A stretch of 64,000 nt of DNA, from the NCBI GenBank assembly GCA_027475525.1, contig JAMWFC010000009.1:2082197-2146196 (forward strand). Reading direction: 5' to 3'. Position 1 is the stretch's first letter, and each line of letters begins with the position of its first letter. Shown in pieces: positions 9,778-23,631 of the stretch. The notes below the pieces were generated by a model. That model ran no database searches. It was not told the DNA's origin and was given only the letters and a program-made list of their open reading frames with translations. Origin of the DNA: Macrolepiota albuminosa (taxonomy: Eukaryota; Basidiomycota; Agaricomycetes; Agaricales; Agaricaceae). A program made the translations under genes and the position numbers.

Positions 9778-11301
9778 CTATATCAATTCGTCTTCCTCTA
9801 CTAGTAACTCCTGGTCTTCGGTTGGTTCCTCCTCCTCTTCAACTACTGCCTCCATCCATAATGGCTTTGCAGGAGCCCTGTTTCCAACAGGACTTGTTAT
9901 TTCAGAGTTGGCAACCAAAATAATGTCTTGCAAATTGAACGACAATACTGTTTTGCTTTGCTGTATCCATGTCGATAGTGTGAAAACTGCCACAACACTT
10001 GATCTGACTGCCAGTTCTTCATTCTCAATGCGTTCCAATGCCTGGTAATTGCCAAGACTGAACTGAGTGCATCCATCAAATACTGGTACTAGAAAGTCAA
10101 ATAGTTTTGACTATTGCACTTCTATCATATAATAATAGTTACTTACTTTTACTTGCAAATGCTCTAACAGGTCTATCCCACTTTAAACGAGATGCCACAG
10201 TCCAAGCTGCCTTCTTGGGAGACAGAGATTCAAGCTTGTCATCCAGATCTACTCCAGTTTCGGAACTACCAACTGCCACACTGTCAACGACATCTTAACA
10301 AATTTAAAAGGATAACACACAGTCTAACTTGTAAGTTGAAAGAGAGATGCCTTTCTTGTAAATAGGAAGGACCAAATTCTTGATTTTCAAGACCTTAGAG
10401 GCAACTGCAATTGCCCGAGGAAAAGTTTGATCAGAAACAGCAAAAGATACACTGTGCGTGCAACGGGAGGCCAACAGTTGACTAAAGCTGACCATACCAA
10501 CAATGAAGAAGCATGAGAATTTAGCATTCTTTGGTGCATTGACGCTGCAAATGTATTGATTGTGTTGCAGTTTTGTTGGTTCGGCTGCAGCTAAATTGAT
10601 AAGTTCTCGACATTTTGGCTAACTTTCTTCTAAAGCACAAAGATGGTGATGTGCCTTTGGAAACGCTCGTCTTAAGTTGACTGCAGGAACGTCAACTTCT
10701 AAACCTTGTTCAAATCCTAAGAGAGGCACGGGCACAAGAAGTCTTGGCTCTTCAGTTGGAGCACTAAAGCATATAAATATCGCATTAGTATTTTTGCAAA
10801 TGCCACTGTTTGAAATTTGCACCTTGATACAGAGCGTTGAACTGCATCTTGACTATTTTTAATAAAGAGAACTTGAGGCTTGATATCGTCTAATCTAAAG
10901 AAAATTTAACAAATATGAGTTATAAAGCATTGATTGATGAACGCACTTCTGCAATAAATCAGAATCTTTGCCTGCATGCTGGCTGAACTCTTCTCCGTTG
11001 GTAAGTTGGAATGCTGCTAATGAGCTGCCTTCTAAATCACTACTGGCAAATGACTATCTCATTCCTGATACACAAAAAATCACTTGCCTTTCATAAGATT
11101 CCAAAGTAGCCAAGTCAAAATCATTGACTTTCAGTCTCTTGCTTGGACTACTTGTTGCTTCACTATCAGACGCACTATGTTCTCCAGTAGAATCTGCTTC
11201 CCCTTGCTTTTGCCTGCAGTAGGTGGGTTCAGACTAATCAAAACTCAATATATGTAGTGAACGCACTTGGTTTTGCCTTCTCTGAGTCTTGTGCCACGCA
11301 T
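9778..11301 (-). CDS. Uncharacterised 382-aa protein, eight exons
   Basis: A complete spliced model is visible, with every phase consistent. Exons run 11267-11301, 11088-11213, 10947-11042, 10823-10894, 10624-10763, 10329-10590, 10143-10280 and 9778-10057. Intron 2 has a GC donor (GCAAGT); the others are GT-AG. Residues 1-50 are polar with a basic motif PSKRLKV that could be a nuclear signal. The middle is globular without a motif I know. The C-terminus is strongly acidic (VVEEEEEPTEDQELL). No enzyme or transposon signature is seen. It lies head to head with the gene at 11544, with 242 bp between start codons, so a shared bidirectional promoter is likely. The donor of the last intron (GTAACT) is the least certain junction. 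Confidence 0.7.
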
Positions 11302-11543
11302 TTTGCTAAATTTTCAGTTGTGTTGAGGGCGACAATTTGCACAAGCTGCTAATAGTGACTGCTCAGGGTTGCCCTGAATTTGGTTTGCTATTTGTTTCCT
11401 GAGCAGTTCCGAATTTGCAAAATAATTGCTTTTCCAACAGCTAAAAAAAATCACCTGTCAACTTTAACATTCAACGGGTAACTGCATCTATTGCCGTTCA
11501 ACGCTTTCAATTATACAACTCATACTATCCTGCTTCAGACATT
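11302..11543. promoter_or_regulatory. Shared intergenic region of a divergent gene pair
   Basis: These 242 bp separate the two start codons of the genes at 9778-11301 (minus) and 11544-12763 (plus). The segment is AT-rich, without an obvious TATA box at a fixed distance. That both genes are intact and divergent suggests co-regulation; this is inferred from layout alone. Confidence 0.4.
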
Positions 11544-12763
11544 ATGACTGCACACATTTCTAAAGCATCTGATCTTCCTATGAAGGACAAGTTAGACGTA
11601 CTAGCCAATGATGAAGCTGGCAAGGTAGCTTGATTTTCTATGCATGCTTATATGAATTTATTATTTGCAGTCAACTTAGCAAATTGGTTTGCAGATTTGC
11701 GACTGAATGGACGGTCTCCACATCTTCAGCTTGCTTCTTTTGACTCTCTTGATCAAATTTGGGCAGCTTTTGAAGTCAAAGATTGGCCAAATGGTTATAA
11801 GTATTTAGCTGTTCGAGGAACTAATGCAGAAGCCACATTGAACTTTTCGGGCTATCTGCTAGATTTTAGGCTTCCACCGTTGCCTCAGCGCTATCAGTAT
11901 GGCTTTGATTTGTTTTATATTTACTTGTTTGACTGACAACTGCTTGTTATTAGTATTATTCATCGTGATCGCAACTCACTCAACTATTATGGAGTGATTT
12001 ATGCTGATAAATTACGCTGCCTATATTTCAAGAAGGCCTTAGAGGCACTAAAGCTTATATTCAGCTACTTTGATGAATCATTCTCTGAGGGTGATCTCAC
12101 GGAATACAAGTTTCACAATCTGTCGGATAACAAGAGTGCTATCTGCCCCAAGACTAGATTTTGTGCTTTAAAAGAAAGAAATTCACTGTTTGAAGAAGTG
12201 CCTATACCTGATGGAATTGACGAACATGGTGCTCTTGCTCGGATTCTGTCTGATGGTACCTACACGCATACAGATGATAATGTCGTGACTTTTGAAGAGC
12301 TTGTTCCTAATCCTGAAACAAGGTATGCTTTATTTGCATATATACTCTGATAATACTCTAATCTTACTTCATTTTCTCTAGACAAACTGAAAAAAAAGAA
12401 GCTTATCCAGGTTCTTTTCGAGTAGGCCACTTAGTGGAAGCCACTGTTACATTTTGCACGGTCAAAGTGGGATGCAAAAATGCTCCATTGGTTCATTTAG
12501 ATAAACTTTTGCTTGTCACCAGGACTGCAACTCAGGTGCCTGTTTTTTTTTGCTTTTTTTTATCATTTTTAACTAACAATACATATCAGTTGCTGAATGA
12601 TAGGATAGCACAACTTCAAGTAGCAGTGCCTTCTCAACCGTCTCGCATATCTCGCAAGAGAAACTTGCAAGAAGATCCAGATGATTTTCCTACTCATTGC
12701 ATCAAACGCACTGTGGTTGACAGTGAAGACGCTCTGCAACCTCTTGCTATGGAGGCTGACTGA
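11544..12763 (+). CDS. Uncharacterised 332-aa protein, five exons
   Basis: Exons 11544-11619, 11671-11896, 11954-12322, 12382-12535 and 12590-12763 join without a phase error (999 nt including the stop). Intron 1 needs a GC donor (GCAAGG); the nearby GT donor would shift the frame into a stop. The protein has an alternating hydrophobic pattern (HLVEATVTFCTVKVG) that resembles a beta-rich segment I recall in lineage-specific agaricomycete hypothetical proteins. It ends with a basic patch (RISRKRNL) and an acidic tail. No catalytic motif is visible and the function is unknown. No stop codons interrupt it, although the flanks on the right are transposon debris. Confidence 0.7.
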
Positions 12764-12814
12764 AAAGCATGCTGCTCTTTTTTATGCTACCTGAACTAAA
12801 TACGATGCATTACT

Positions 12815-12968
12815 TTTAAATTTTATTTTTTGTTAATAAATTTTAACTGTTTTACACTATTTATTGTTTCATGAGTCGGGGATTGGCGCACTTTAAATTT
12901 TATTTTTTGTTAATAAATTTTAACTGTTTTACACTATTTATTGTTTCATGAGTCGGGGATTGGCGCAC
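12815..12968. repeat. Exact tandem duplication, period 77 bp (locus 1)
   Basis: 12815-12891 is identical to 12892-12968, and identity stops at once on both sides. It is one of six loci with the same 77-bp period, and is probably an assembly overlap. Confidence 0.9.
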
Positions 12969-13017
12969 GCGTGCGCCGCTACGATAGATCTCGGGCACGC
13001 TGTGCTAGCAACGGCCA

Positions 13018-14135
13018 TACAAGCAAGTTTGGAACAAAACTTTGGATGACGAAATGAGAAAATTAGGCTTTACATGGCTAAAATGTGAGGCTTGCCTATA
13101 TTATTGCAAGAATCGGAGTTTATGTGGACAATTTTTTGTCAATTCCAAGTACAAGGGAGGCCAACAACAAGTTTAAGGAGGAGTTGAAGAAAATCTGGAC
13201 TATATCAGACCTTGGGATACCACATCACATTGTGGGAATGGCACTGGAGTGGGACCGTTTGAACAATCCGATGTATCTCTCACAATCGGTGCTGATTGAT
13301 GGATTAATTACTCAAATTACTCAATATGGACAGTCTACAGCATTGCCTCTATCGGTACCCATAGAAACGGGGCTGAAACTCAGATGTGCTGATAGATCAA
13401 AGTTTACTCATGACAAACTCAGAAAATTTGACAAGTTACCGTATCGAAACTTAGTGGGTAGTTTACTGTGGCTAGCTATATCTACATGGCCTGACATATA
13501 GTATGCCACTCAACAACTATCTCAATACCTTGATTGCTACACTAGCATACACTGGCATGCAGCAATACGGGTAGGTCAATATTTCGAAGGAACTCGCTCA
13601 TTGCATCCAAGACTAGAAGGAAAAATGCCGGTGGATCTTATAGGTTTTACAGATTCGGATTGGGCAAACTGTCTTGATACAAGGCACAGTGTTGGAGGTT
13701 ATGCTTGGTCTTTAGGTTCAGGACTGGTCTCATGGTCGACAAAGAAACAAAAAAACAGTGGCAGCCTCGTCATGTGAAGCAGAGTACATGACAGCATTTG
13801 AGGCTGCTATGGCTGAGAATGGTGTCGGAGGCAATAGGCTACCTGAAAGGAGGGGCGACAACAATTTTGTGCAACAATAACTCAGCAATCAACTTATCGG
13901 GAGACCCGCTTCTTCACTTGCGAGTGAAACACGTCGATATGAAGTATCATTTCTTACGAGAACGGGTAGCCTCTGGAGAGATCGATATGCAATACATCAA
14001 TACAAACAGTAATGTTGCGGACATTTTCACTAAAGCATTACCGGCCTCTCGATTCACCCGTCTACGAAATATTTTGGGTCTCAGACATGATTCTGCGCGA
14101 GGAGGAGTTACCACTTACGGTGAGGAGAGGAAGAG
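13018..14135 (+). pseudogene. Ty1/copia pol remnant (RT thumb and RNase H)
   Basis: Translated pieces in shifting frames match the end of copia Pol. They are an RT segment (ISDLGIPHHIVGMALEWDR near 13200), the LPYRNLVGSLLWLA motif near 13440, the RNase H start DLIGFTDSDWANCLDTRHS near 13640, and the C-terminal GEIDMQYINTNSNVADIFTKAL near 13990. Frameshifts occur near 13120 and 13760 and a stop near 13500. The 5' half of the element is absent, and the fragment starts just after the 77-bp duplication. Confidence 0.85.
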
Positions 14136-14452
14136 TGTTGAGATTCACTCACACCGTAAGTGCTAGTGGACCCTCAAATTAGTCAGTCCCTAGAAATGCA
14201 CGACAACCTCGACCCTTATTAATAGTGCGGCTTTGTCGTCAAGAGGACAGATGAATTCGTTGAACTCATATATATTTAGTACTCATAATGATGGACACCT
14301 CATTCATTTATACGAGGACTGAGGGTGAGCCACCTTTTCTCTACTTACTGTTATAACACAAAGTTAAGTGTACCATAGAACGGATTACTTACTAGTCCGT
14401 AATTATCTAGTTACAGAATACGAGTCGGGCACCGGCCCATGACATTCCAACA
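14136..14452 (+). repeat. 3' LTR of the copia remnant (317 bp)
   Basis: A purine tract (GAGGAGAGGAAGAG) directly precedes TGTTGAGATTC. The segment ends ATTCCAACA at 14452. Its position after the RNase H stop and its TG..CA ends fit a copia LTR. The partner LTR is not in the window. Confidence 0.65.
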
Positions 14453-14945
14453 TGCAGCCATTATTGCTGACTCCCATGTGCTGGAAGATATCCAGGGGAG
14501 TTCCAGATTTGTCAGAGTTACCTGTAAGAAGGTTACACTACCACATGCTTCTCCGTGAAAGCTCTCATACATACACAAGAAATGCACTGCTCATGACTAT
14601 CTTGATCGAGGGTGAAGTTATATTACTTGTTCTTATATTACTTGTCCAAATGCTCATGGTAAGCAGGCTTTTGGATAAAAATACAATACAGCAAGAAAAA
14701 ACTTTGTCTGAAAGATACAGAAGAAGATTCAAGGTGTAGACGTATGGTGAGAGGGTGTATTGACAGTCAAGGCTGAATTTGATATGCATTGGTGGATGAT
14801 TGTGCGGTGGAACATGGAAAGAACAGTGAGGGACAATGTGGTGTGGAATCAATTGGGTATACACAACGGCAATTTTTGCTCACTGCAAAGGCAATGAGGG
14901 TCAGAAATAGATGAATTCCTAAGGGTATCAACACCTGCCAATCAA
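14453..14945. other. Intergenic, nothing recognised
   Basis: Lies between the copia LTR and the end of the beta-glucosidase gene. It presumably holds the GH1 gene's 3' UTR on the minus strand. A 95-codon plus-strand ORF (14452-14739) has no recognisable features. Confidence 0.4.
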
Positions 14946-17504
<2,559 letters not shown>

Positions 17505-18663
17505 TGAGAAGGTTATTGGCGGAAAGCAGGAGATTTCGTTTCCTTTTAAATCCGGTTGACCCACAGCAAATAATGAGTTCCTGGAAATGCAGTCCGAAGT
17601 TTATCCGCCCCCTTCGATCTCCAGATTCTGTCAAGAAGCCGGCTTTCAGTACATCAATCATATTCATACATATTCATACATACTAAGTAAATGCTTGACA
17701 GTTACGTCTGGTAATCTCATTTGTGGAGAGAAATGCAAGTCTAGATCACACGCCAGAAACGTCACCATTAAAAATAGAGGCGCCACCCTTCACGCGGCAC
17801 AGTAAAAATATTTTTCAGTATATCGTATTAAGAGGTGCGCGTATCAAATTCGACTTTGTGCCTCTGCGACCCAGGTCCATCACCAACAGTTACGTCATGG
17901 AATTGTATATCAACTCGGACGGAGAAATATCGGCGAAGTCGAATTATCGATGTGCTCATTATTACAGTCCTGAACATTCAAGATAGGGCTCTTACTCGTT
18001 GAATGTGAGGCAGTAGAACTGCCAAAAGGGATAAACTACGAAAGAGGTTTCTTGTAGCCAACTTTGTATACTTTCGTCAAACACCAAAGCGGCCGGCAAA
18101 AATTCGGATGGTAAAGGAGCCGGTCTGCTTACCGATCAACAACTATGATATGAACCTTGTGAGCTAGAGAAGCTTCTTCGGGGATATCCCAATGCTCATT
18201 ATTTTTTTTCGCTCAGTTTTCTTCTTTGTGCTGCCTTTCATACGCTGAGTTACCTGGGTGGATGGCAAGATACTCCTAGATACATTACATACATAATATT
18301 TTAACTAAATCTTTCCACCTTTGACGTAAGATGATAATATAATGATATATTCAAGTGAGAGTAATACAATTGATGCTTGACAACAAAAAATGATTTATTT
18401 AGCATATACTCACAGTAAATAGAACAACTCAAAACCTCATGATGTTTTAAGTACTTCTATTGAGATGAGACAGTCACTGGTGGGACCCAGTTGTGTTTCC
18501 CTGGGAAAAAGTAAAAAAAACCTGTTATGCCATTTCAATGAGTCCAATTCTTGATGAATAAAGTTTTAAAACACAAGATATTCACCTTCTTCTACTGTAG
18601 AAAGCTGGCAAAAAAACAGGTGACAGGTCTATTTGACCCCTTTTTTCATCAGCAACAGATTAA
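17505..18663. other. Upstream region of the GH1 gene; no gene seen
   Basis: Probably the GH1 promoter on the minus strand, followed by AT-rich intergenic DNA. No ORF longer than about 90 codons and no repeat recognised. Confidence 0.4.
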
Positions 18664-18924
18664 ACAAACAATTGCACAACTAAAGGGCAAACCCTGGCAC
18701 ACTCTGGCTTATGTAAGCAGCCTGTATGTGGTGTTAAAGGGCCCACACTTGTCTGAATGATAGCTAAAGAACCAGGGTTCAAAGGCAAAAAGTAGTACTA
18801 ATAGATAGTGTTGAAAGAATAGAAACAGTAAAGTGAAAGAATAACAGAAAAAATAAGAAAATAAACGAAAGGAGAGTGAAGAAATGAGGAGTGAACAAGA
18901 AAATAAATGAGGAGTCCCCTGACA
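18664..18924 (-). repeat. Family B LTR fragment
   Basis: Matches the U3 part of the solo LTR at 21631-22149 in reverse orientation (GGCCCACACTTGTCTGAATG block, ending GGAGTCCCCTGACA). The 3' half is missing. Confidence 0.75.
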
Positions 18925-19893
18925 ACCAAAGAGAGTGAGTCTTAAGCAGGCATGGTGGCAAGCAGCTGGCAGGCAAGAAGGCAGAGCTAGAGGGTGAAAG
19001 CAGAAATCAAGATTATCACTAAGAAGCTTACAGTCACATTAGTGTGTAGACCTAGAAGTGATGCTATTGCTAGAACTGGAGATGATCCATCTAGCAGTTC
19101 TACTTATATACTATATCAGACACACTATGACTGTGACATATTGACTAATAAAGCTGATACATACTAAATACTAATAAGTAAGCAACAGTCAGCATGAGTA
19201 AGCTGACCAATGACATAAGGGCCTGCTGATAAGTAGAGTAAGTCCAAAAATAAATGATGCTGAAATGGAAAGAGAGTATGATAGAGCTGAACCAGTCCAG
19301 ATAGAGGCTAGATAAGGTGCCAACATCAACACAGACTAAGCCAGGCTAGAATGGATGGTCTAAGAACTGATCTCCTTACAATAACTTTGCAGCTTTACAT
19401 GTACACCATTTTATTGATTACCTTTTAGCTGATCTATTCAAGCATCTTCTGTATCGTTCTTTTTTTTAGTAGTATCACTGTGGGCACCATAGACAATTCT
19501 CAAAGAACAATCTCTATGGACTGGGATATTGAGATGTGACCTGCTTTTTGTCAAGAGATTGGACCTTCAAGAGCAGAAATGCCTTTACACATAAATCCTG
19601 GATTTTTGTGCAGGAGACAGACTCATGAATTTTTTATCCATAATACCTACTAAATCTTCTCTTATCTAGCTGAAACCATGTACTTCATAGTGGTAATGGA
19701 GGTAGGTACCTGGATTGGAAACACAGTTTGAGCCCATAGCCTCTTCATATGATTCCATTGTGTCTTACCTTGTATTTACCCTGCATTATATTCAACTGAT
19801 ATATTTATATAGATGTGTGCTCAAGAAAATATATATATATTGTAGCATATTGTGAGATAATATTTGTATTTTTAAAATCTATTATAATACATC
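18925..19893. other. AT-rich sequence, no gene seen
   Basis: No recognisable ORF or repeat apart from simple AT-rich stretches. Confidence 0.4.
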
Positions 19894-20047
19894 TACAACA
19901 TAAAAGGCAAAAAGAAGTTATTAGTAAAATTACAAGGGTGATCTCTGGAAGCTATGGCTCAGTCACAGCTTACAACATAAAAGGCAAAAAGAAGTTATTA
20001 GTAAAATTACAAGGGTGATCTCTGGAAGCTATGGCTCAGTCACAGCT
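19894..20047. repeat. Exact tandem duplication, period 77 bp (locus 2)
   Basis: 19894-19970 equals 19971-20047 with mismatches immediately outside. It overlaps the left edge of the family B LTR at 20007, duplicating part of it. Confidence 0.9.
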
Positions 20048-20431
20048 AGCAGAAGAAGATTCAAAGTATATTAAAGTATATATTAACAATATCATGATAA
20101 CTACTCACCTGGCAGATAAAGATCTAAAGAGAACAATTTTTTATGCTAGGACTGATGCAACAAAATAGTAAAAATTCAGAAATTGTCTAAATAAGTGATT
20201 ACACAAGCAAGGCAGAAAAACTCTGGCTTTTGAAAGTCAGAAAGGAAAACTCCAGCTTATACAAGCTATTTGTGTGTAGTATTGAAGGGGCCACACTTGT
20301 CTGAATGATAACTAGAGAACCAGAGCACCTCAGAAGCTGAAAGTAATACTAATAGTTAGAGTTGAAAGAATAGAAGCAGGAAGGTGAAAAAATGAGGAGT
20401 GAAAAAGAAAGAAACAAGGAGTCCCTGGCCA
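20007..20431 (-). repeat. Family B solo LTR, AT-rich, with target duplication AAAAT
   Basis: A decayed reverse-orientation copy (starts TACAAGGGTGATC, ends GGAGTCCCTGGCCA). AAAAT at 20002-20006 and 20432-20436 flanks it directly. Confidence 0.75.
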
Positions 20432-20607
20432 AAAATCAGTATAATAAATAAGTAAGTATGCATATCTAGAGTTTGGATATGTTTATACTAATATAAGATA
20501 TAATTTTCAATGTTACATGTATAATATCAATATTGTAGAAAATATGACACAAATTTCATAGCAAGAACAAGCAATCTTATTATTATATAGCATTATTATT
20601 GAGTCTA

Positions 20608-20719
20608 ATCTGCCAGGTGAGTAGTTATTATGATATTGTCAGTATATGCTCTAATACACTTTGGATCTCCCTCTGCTAGCTGTGTGACTAAGCCATAGCC
20701 TCCAGAGGTCACCCTTACA
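20608..20719 (+). repeat. Family B LTR, 3' end only
   Basis: Matches the last about 110 bp of the family B LTR (CTGCCAGGTGAGTAG to CACCCTTACA) with a truncated left side. Confidence 0.75.
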
Positions 20720-20853
20720 ACACTGTTCTTGAGATATACTTCTGAAATTGCACAATATGTGGAATAGCAGTAACTCTGTGCTGTATGTCTCTTTGGTAGA
20801 CTTGGCCCAAGCCACATTCATTACAGTGAAGACTCTAGAGAAATCCTCATTGG

Positions 20854-23631
20854 TTAGCCTGTTAGTTGTTCTGGCATTGACAGACTAGCTGCTGCCCAGG
20901 TAGGCTTCCACAGGCACAGCTTTTCTTTAGCCATAACATGTACACATAGTGGAGACCATGCTGGGGTTAAGTTCATAGGACAGGGCATTGGTTTACATCT
21001 TTTACTACTTGGCTCAGAGCTAGTTGTTATGCTACATGCACTACAGATTTCACCAGGCTTCAGTATATGTAATTTGTCCTGATGCTTGAGTGGTGACTTG
21101 TTTCTCTCATAGCTTTTGTTAGCAGCCTCCTTTGCTTTTCTCCCATAATCCAGCTTGCTAGTGATAATGAGTATGTTAATGTTGACAATATGCTTCATGA
21201 TCTCCTCAGAGATAGCTGGTAGCAAAAGGTCTTGTGCAGAGTACTGCCCTCTAGAAGGTTTTTCAATGGGGCTGTACATGCTTGGAACAAATCAGGTACT
21301 CACTGCAATGTTGTATTGTTTGCATGTGTTGTGGACAAGCTTGAATATTTCATTGACTTGCTTTTTACAACTCCTCTCCATCCACCAGCCTTTTACAACC
21401 CCTTTTTTATTGCCAAAGACCTTAATGCAGCACTTGCTACATCCTGACTGCACAACACACAACATCAAGAAGTAGAGTCTCATGGCTTCTGCCCATCTGA
21501 TGTTCCTGCCCTTGCTTTTCCATCCTGGCTTGAGCTTCCATGCTCTCCACCTTTTTCTAACAAAATTTCAATACTGGTTTCAGAACTTGCATCAGAGAAA
21601 GCTCCAATGTCTGTATACATGCTCAGTTTCTGTCAGGGGACTCCTCATTTCTTCCTTTTCTCACTCCTTATCTCTTCACTCTCCCTTCATTCATTCTCTT
21701 ATTTCTTCTGACATTATTTCATTTTACTGTTTCTATTCTTTCAACACTATCTGTTAGTACTACTCTCAGCCCTTGAGATGCTCTGGTTCTTTAGCTACCA
21801 TTCAGACAAGTGTGGGCCCTTCAGCACTGCTTCCAGACTGCTTATATAAGCCGGAGTTTGCCTTTCTGACTTCTAAAGTCCGGAGTTTTCCTGCCTTGTT
21901 TGCACAGTTGTTTGGTTAGTCAATTTTCAAGTTTTTAAGGTTTTGTTGTACTGTACAGTTGTTTTCCATGCTTCAGAAGCCCCAGAAGCATCCAACCTGG
22001 CATAGGGAATCCCTAGACTTGTTCTCTTTGGATCTCCCTCTGCCAGGTGAGTAGTTATTATGATATTGTCAGTACATACTCTAATACACTTTGGATCTCC
22101 CTCTGCCAGCTGTGTGACTGAGCCACAGCCTCTAGAGGTTGCCCTTACAGTTTCTGAAATGGTCTTGCTACTGACTCACAAAGTATTTGCTGTGACCAGT
22201 GAAAATCTGCATCAGTTTCTTTAAGTAGATAGCATGGCATGAATAGACAGTCATGGAAGATCTCCATGAAGGCTTTCAAGCATGTAAGGTAGGCCCAACC
22301 ACATAGCAAGAATGTAACAGTTTTCTGTAAAGCTTCTGTAACTTAGATTTTCCTGGCCTGGGTGTTGTGTGTGAAAAGTCAATGATTGGGAATTGCATGT
22401 TTTTGTTGTAGTCATTCTAATCATCTTCAACATTCTCTTCCTCTTGATACCAGATTCTGCCCCCTCTATGCACTCTTTCTCCTCCTGCTTGAACATCACT
22501 GGACCAGTCCCTTTGAGCTGCATTGTGATTCTCCAAATGCTCAAGCTTGATGTGGAAGAAAATGTAATTGTCCACATATTTTGACACAGGTCCCCATGCT
22601 ATTTGCTTTAAAAATATCAACTTCAGCATCATCCACAATGCCATAGCACCCAAAACCCAAGTCCAGCCCAAAGCAATCTATCATATCAATGACAAAGGCA
22701 TTTGTCTTCTGGAGCTGAACCAGAAGACTGGGCCATTGGGATGGTCTGATTAGTACAGTCCAATAAGCTTTCTTGATGTTGCATGTAGCAGCTTGCACGT
22801 CTGGGAGTAACCTGAAAATAAGCAGGTATATACTGTTGAAGGTTTTTCAAGTGCACAGGACTTGCACTGAGTCAATCACACTGTTGATTAATTGCATGTG
22901 GTTTGTTGTGCTTGATTTATATGGATAGGAGAGATTTTGAACCAGTCTGAACTTCCCAGACTTGTTAGATTTCAGAATAATGTTAAGAGGGCAAGGTTCG
23001 AAAGGGTCAAACAATGTTCTTAATCTGTTAGTGTGAGTAGGGCCTAAGATATGTCTTTTGAGAAGCTCAGTAGAGACAATTGTTTCAAATTGATTAGAAA
23101 GCTTGTTGACTGAACTTTTATTTGGCAGGGTGAAAATCTGTAATATTTTTAGAATTCCAGCATTAAAACCAAATTTGATATTATATGCCAACAATAAGTA
23201 GGTTTATGCTATTCTAGCCTTAGTTATTTCAGTTTCCCACACTTTGTGTTTATAGTGTCATGAATTTAAAGTTGTTGTGCAAGACTGCACTTTTGAGTGC
23301 TGTGATTTTTTTTTTCTGCATCCAGAATACTTGTGCTTGTGCTTGTGCTTGTGCAAAAGAATTTGACACCCTCTTGGCTTCTGCCAGTCTGTGCAGAGCT
23401 CCTGGCCCTTGGAATTGATGAGTCTCCCACTTTTCTTTTGTAACATATAGGCCTTTTGTCTGTTCCACAGGTCTTGCATGGAGCAGTGCCAGATATTGTG
23501 TGTGTGGCAACTGGGGCACACTGCACAGGCTGCATTGATTGTATTATTGGTGCTTGGACATTAACCTGCACATGAGAAAAAAACAAATCTTTTGTCCTTT
23601 CTCTTTTCTGCTTAGTAGTACAAGTAGTCAT
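20854..23631 (-). pseudogene. RT-RNase H retroelement, DIRS/tyrosine-recombinase-like, broken
   Basis: Reading the minus strand from right to left: a Cys/His cluster (LCTDWQKPRGC, then CRKKKSQHSKVQSC) at 23266-23500 looks like a gag-type zinc finger. RT pieces follow (KFRLVQNLSYPYKSS near 22960; KKAYWTVLIRPSQWPSLLVQ near 22760; VSKYVDNYIFFHI near 22580, where the usual catalytic VDD reads VDN). RNase H pieces lie at 21300-21480 (KVFGNKKGVVKGWW). A polar segment at 20854-21200 would be the recombinase end. Frames shift repeatedly. Assignment to DIRS/Ngaro-type elements rests on this domain order and remembered agaricomycete relatives, and no recombinase active site is seen. A solo LTR (21631-22149) splits it. 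Confidence 0.6.
21631..22149 (+). repeat. Family B solo LTR, best-preserved copy (519 bp)
   Basis: Starts TGTCAGGGGACTCC and ends GCCCTTACA, flanked by GTTTC at 21626-21630 and 22150-22154. Its two ends and the AGACTTGTTCT motif (22015-22025) are shared with the 312-bp chromovirus LTR, so it is a relative with a longer U3. A TATA-like TTATATAAG lies near 21842. It is inserted into the RNase H part of the element at 20854-23631. Confidence 0.93.
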
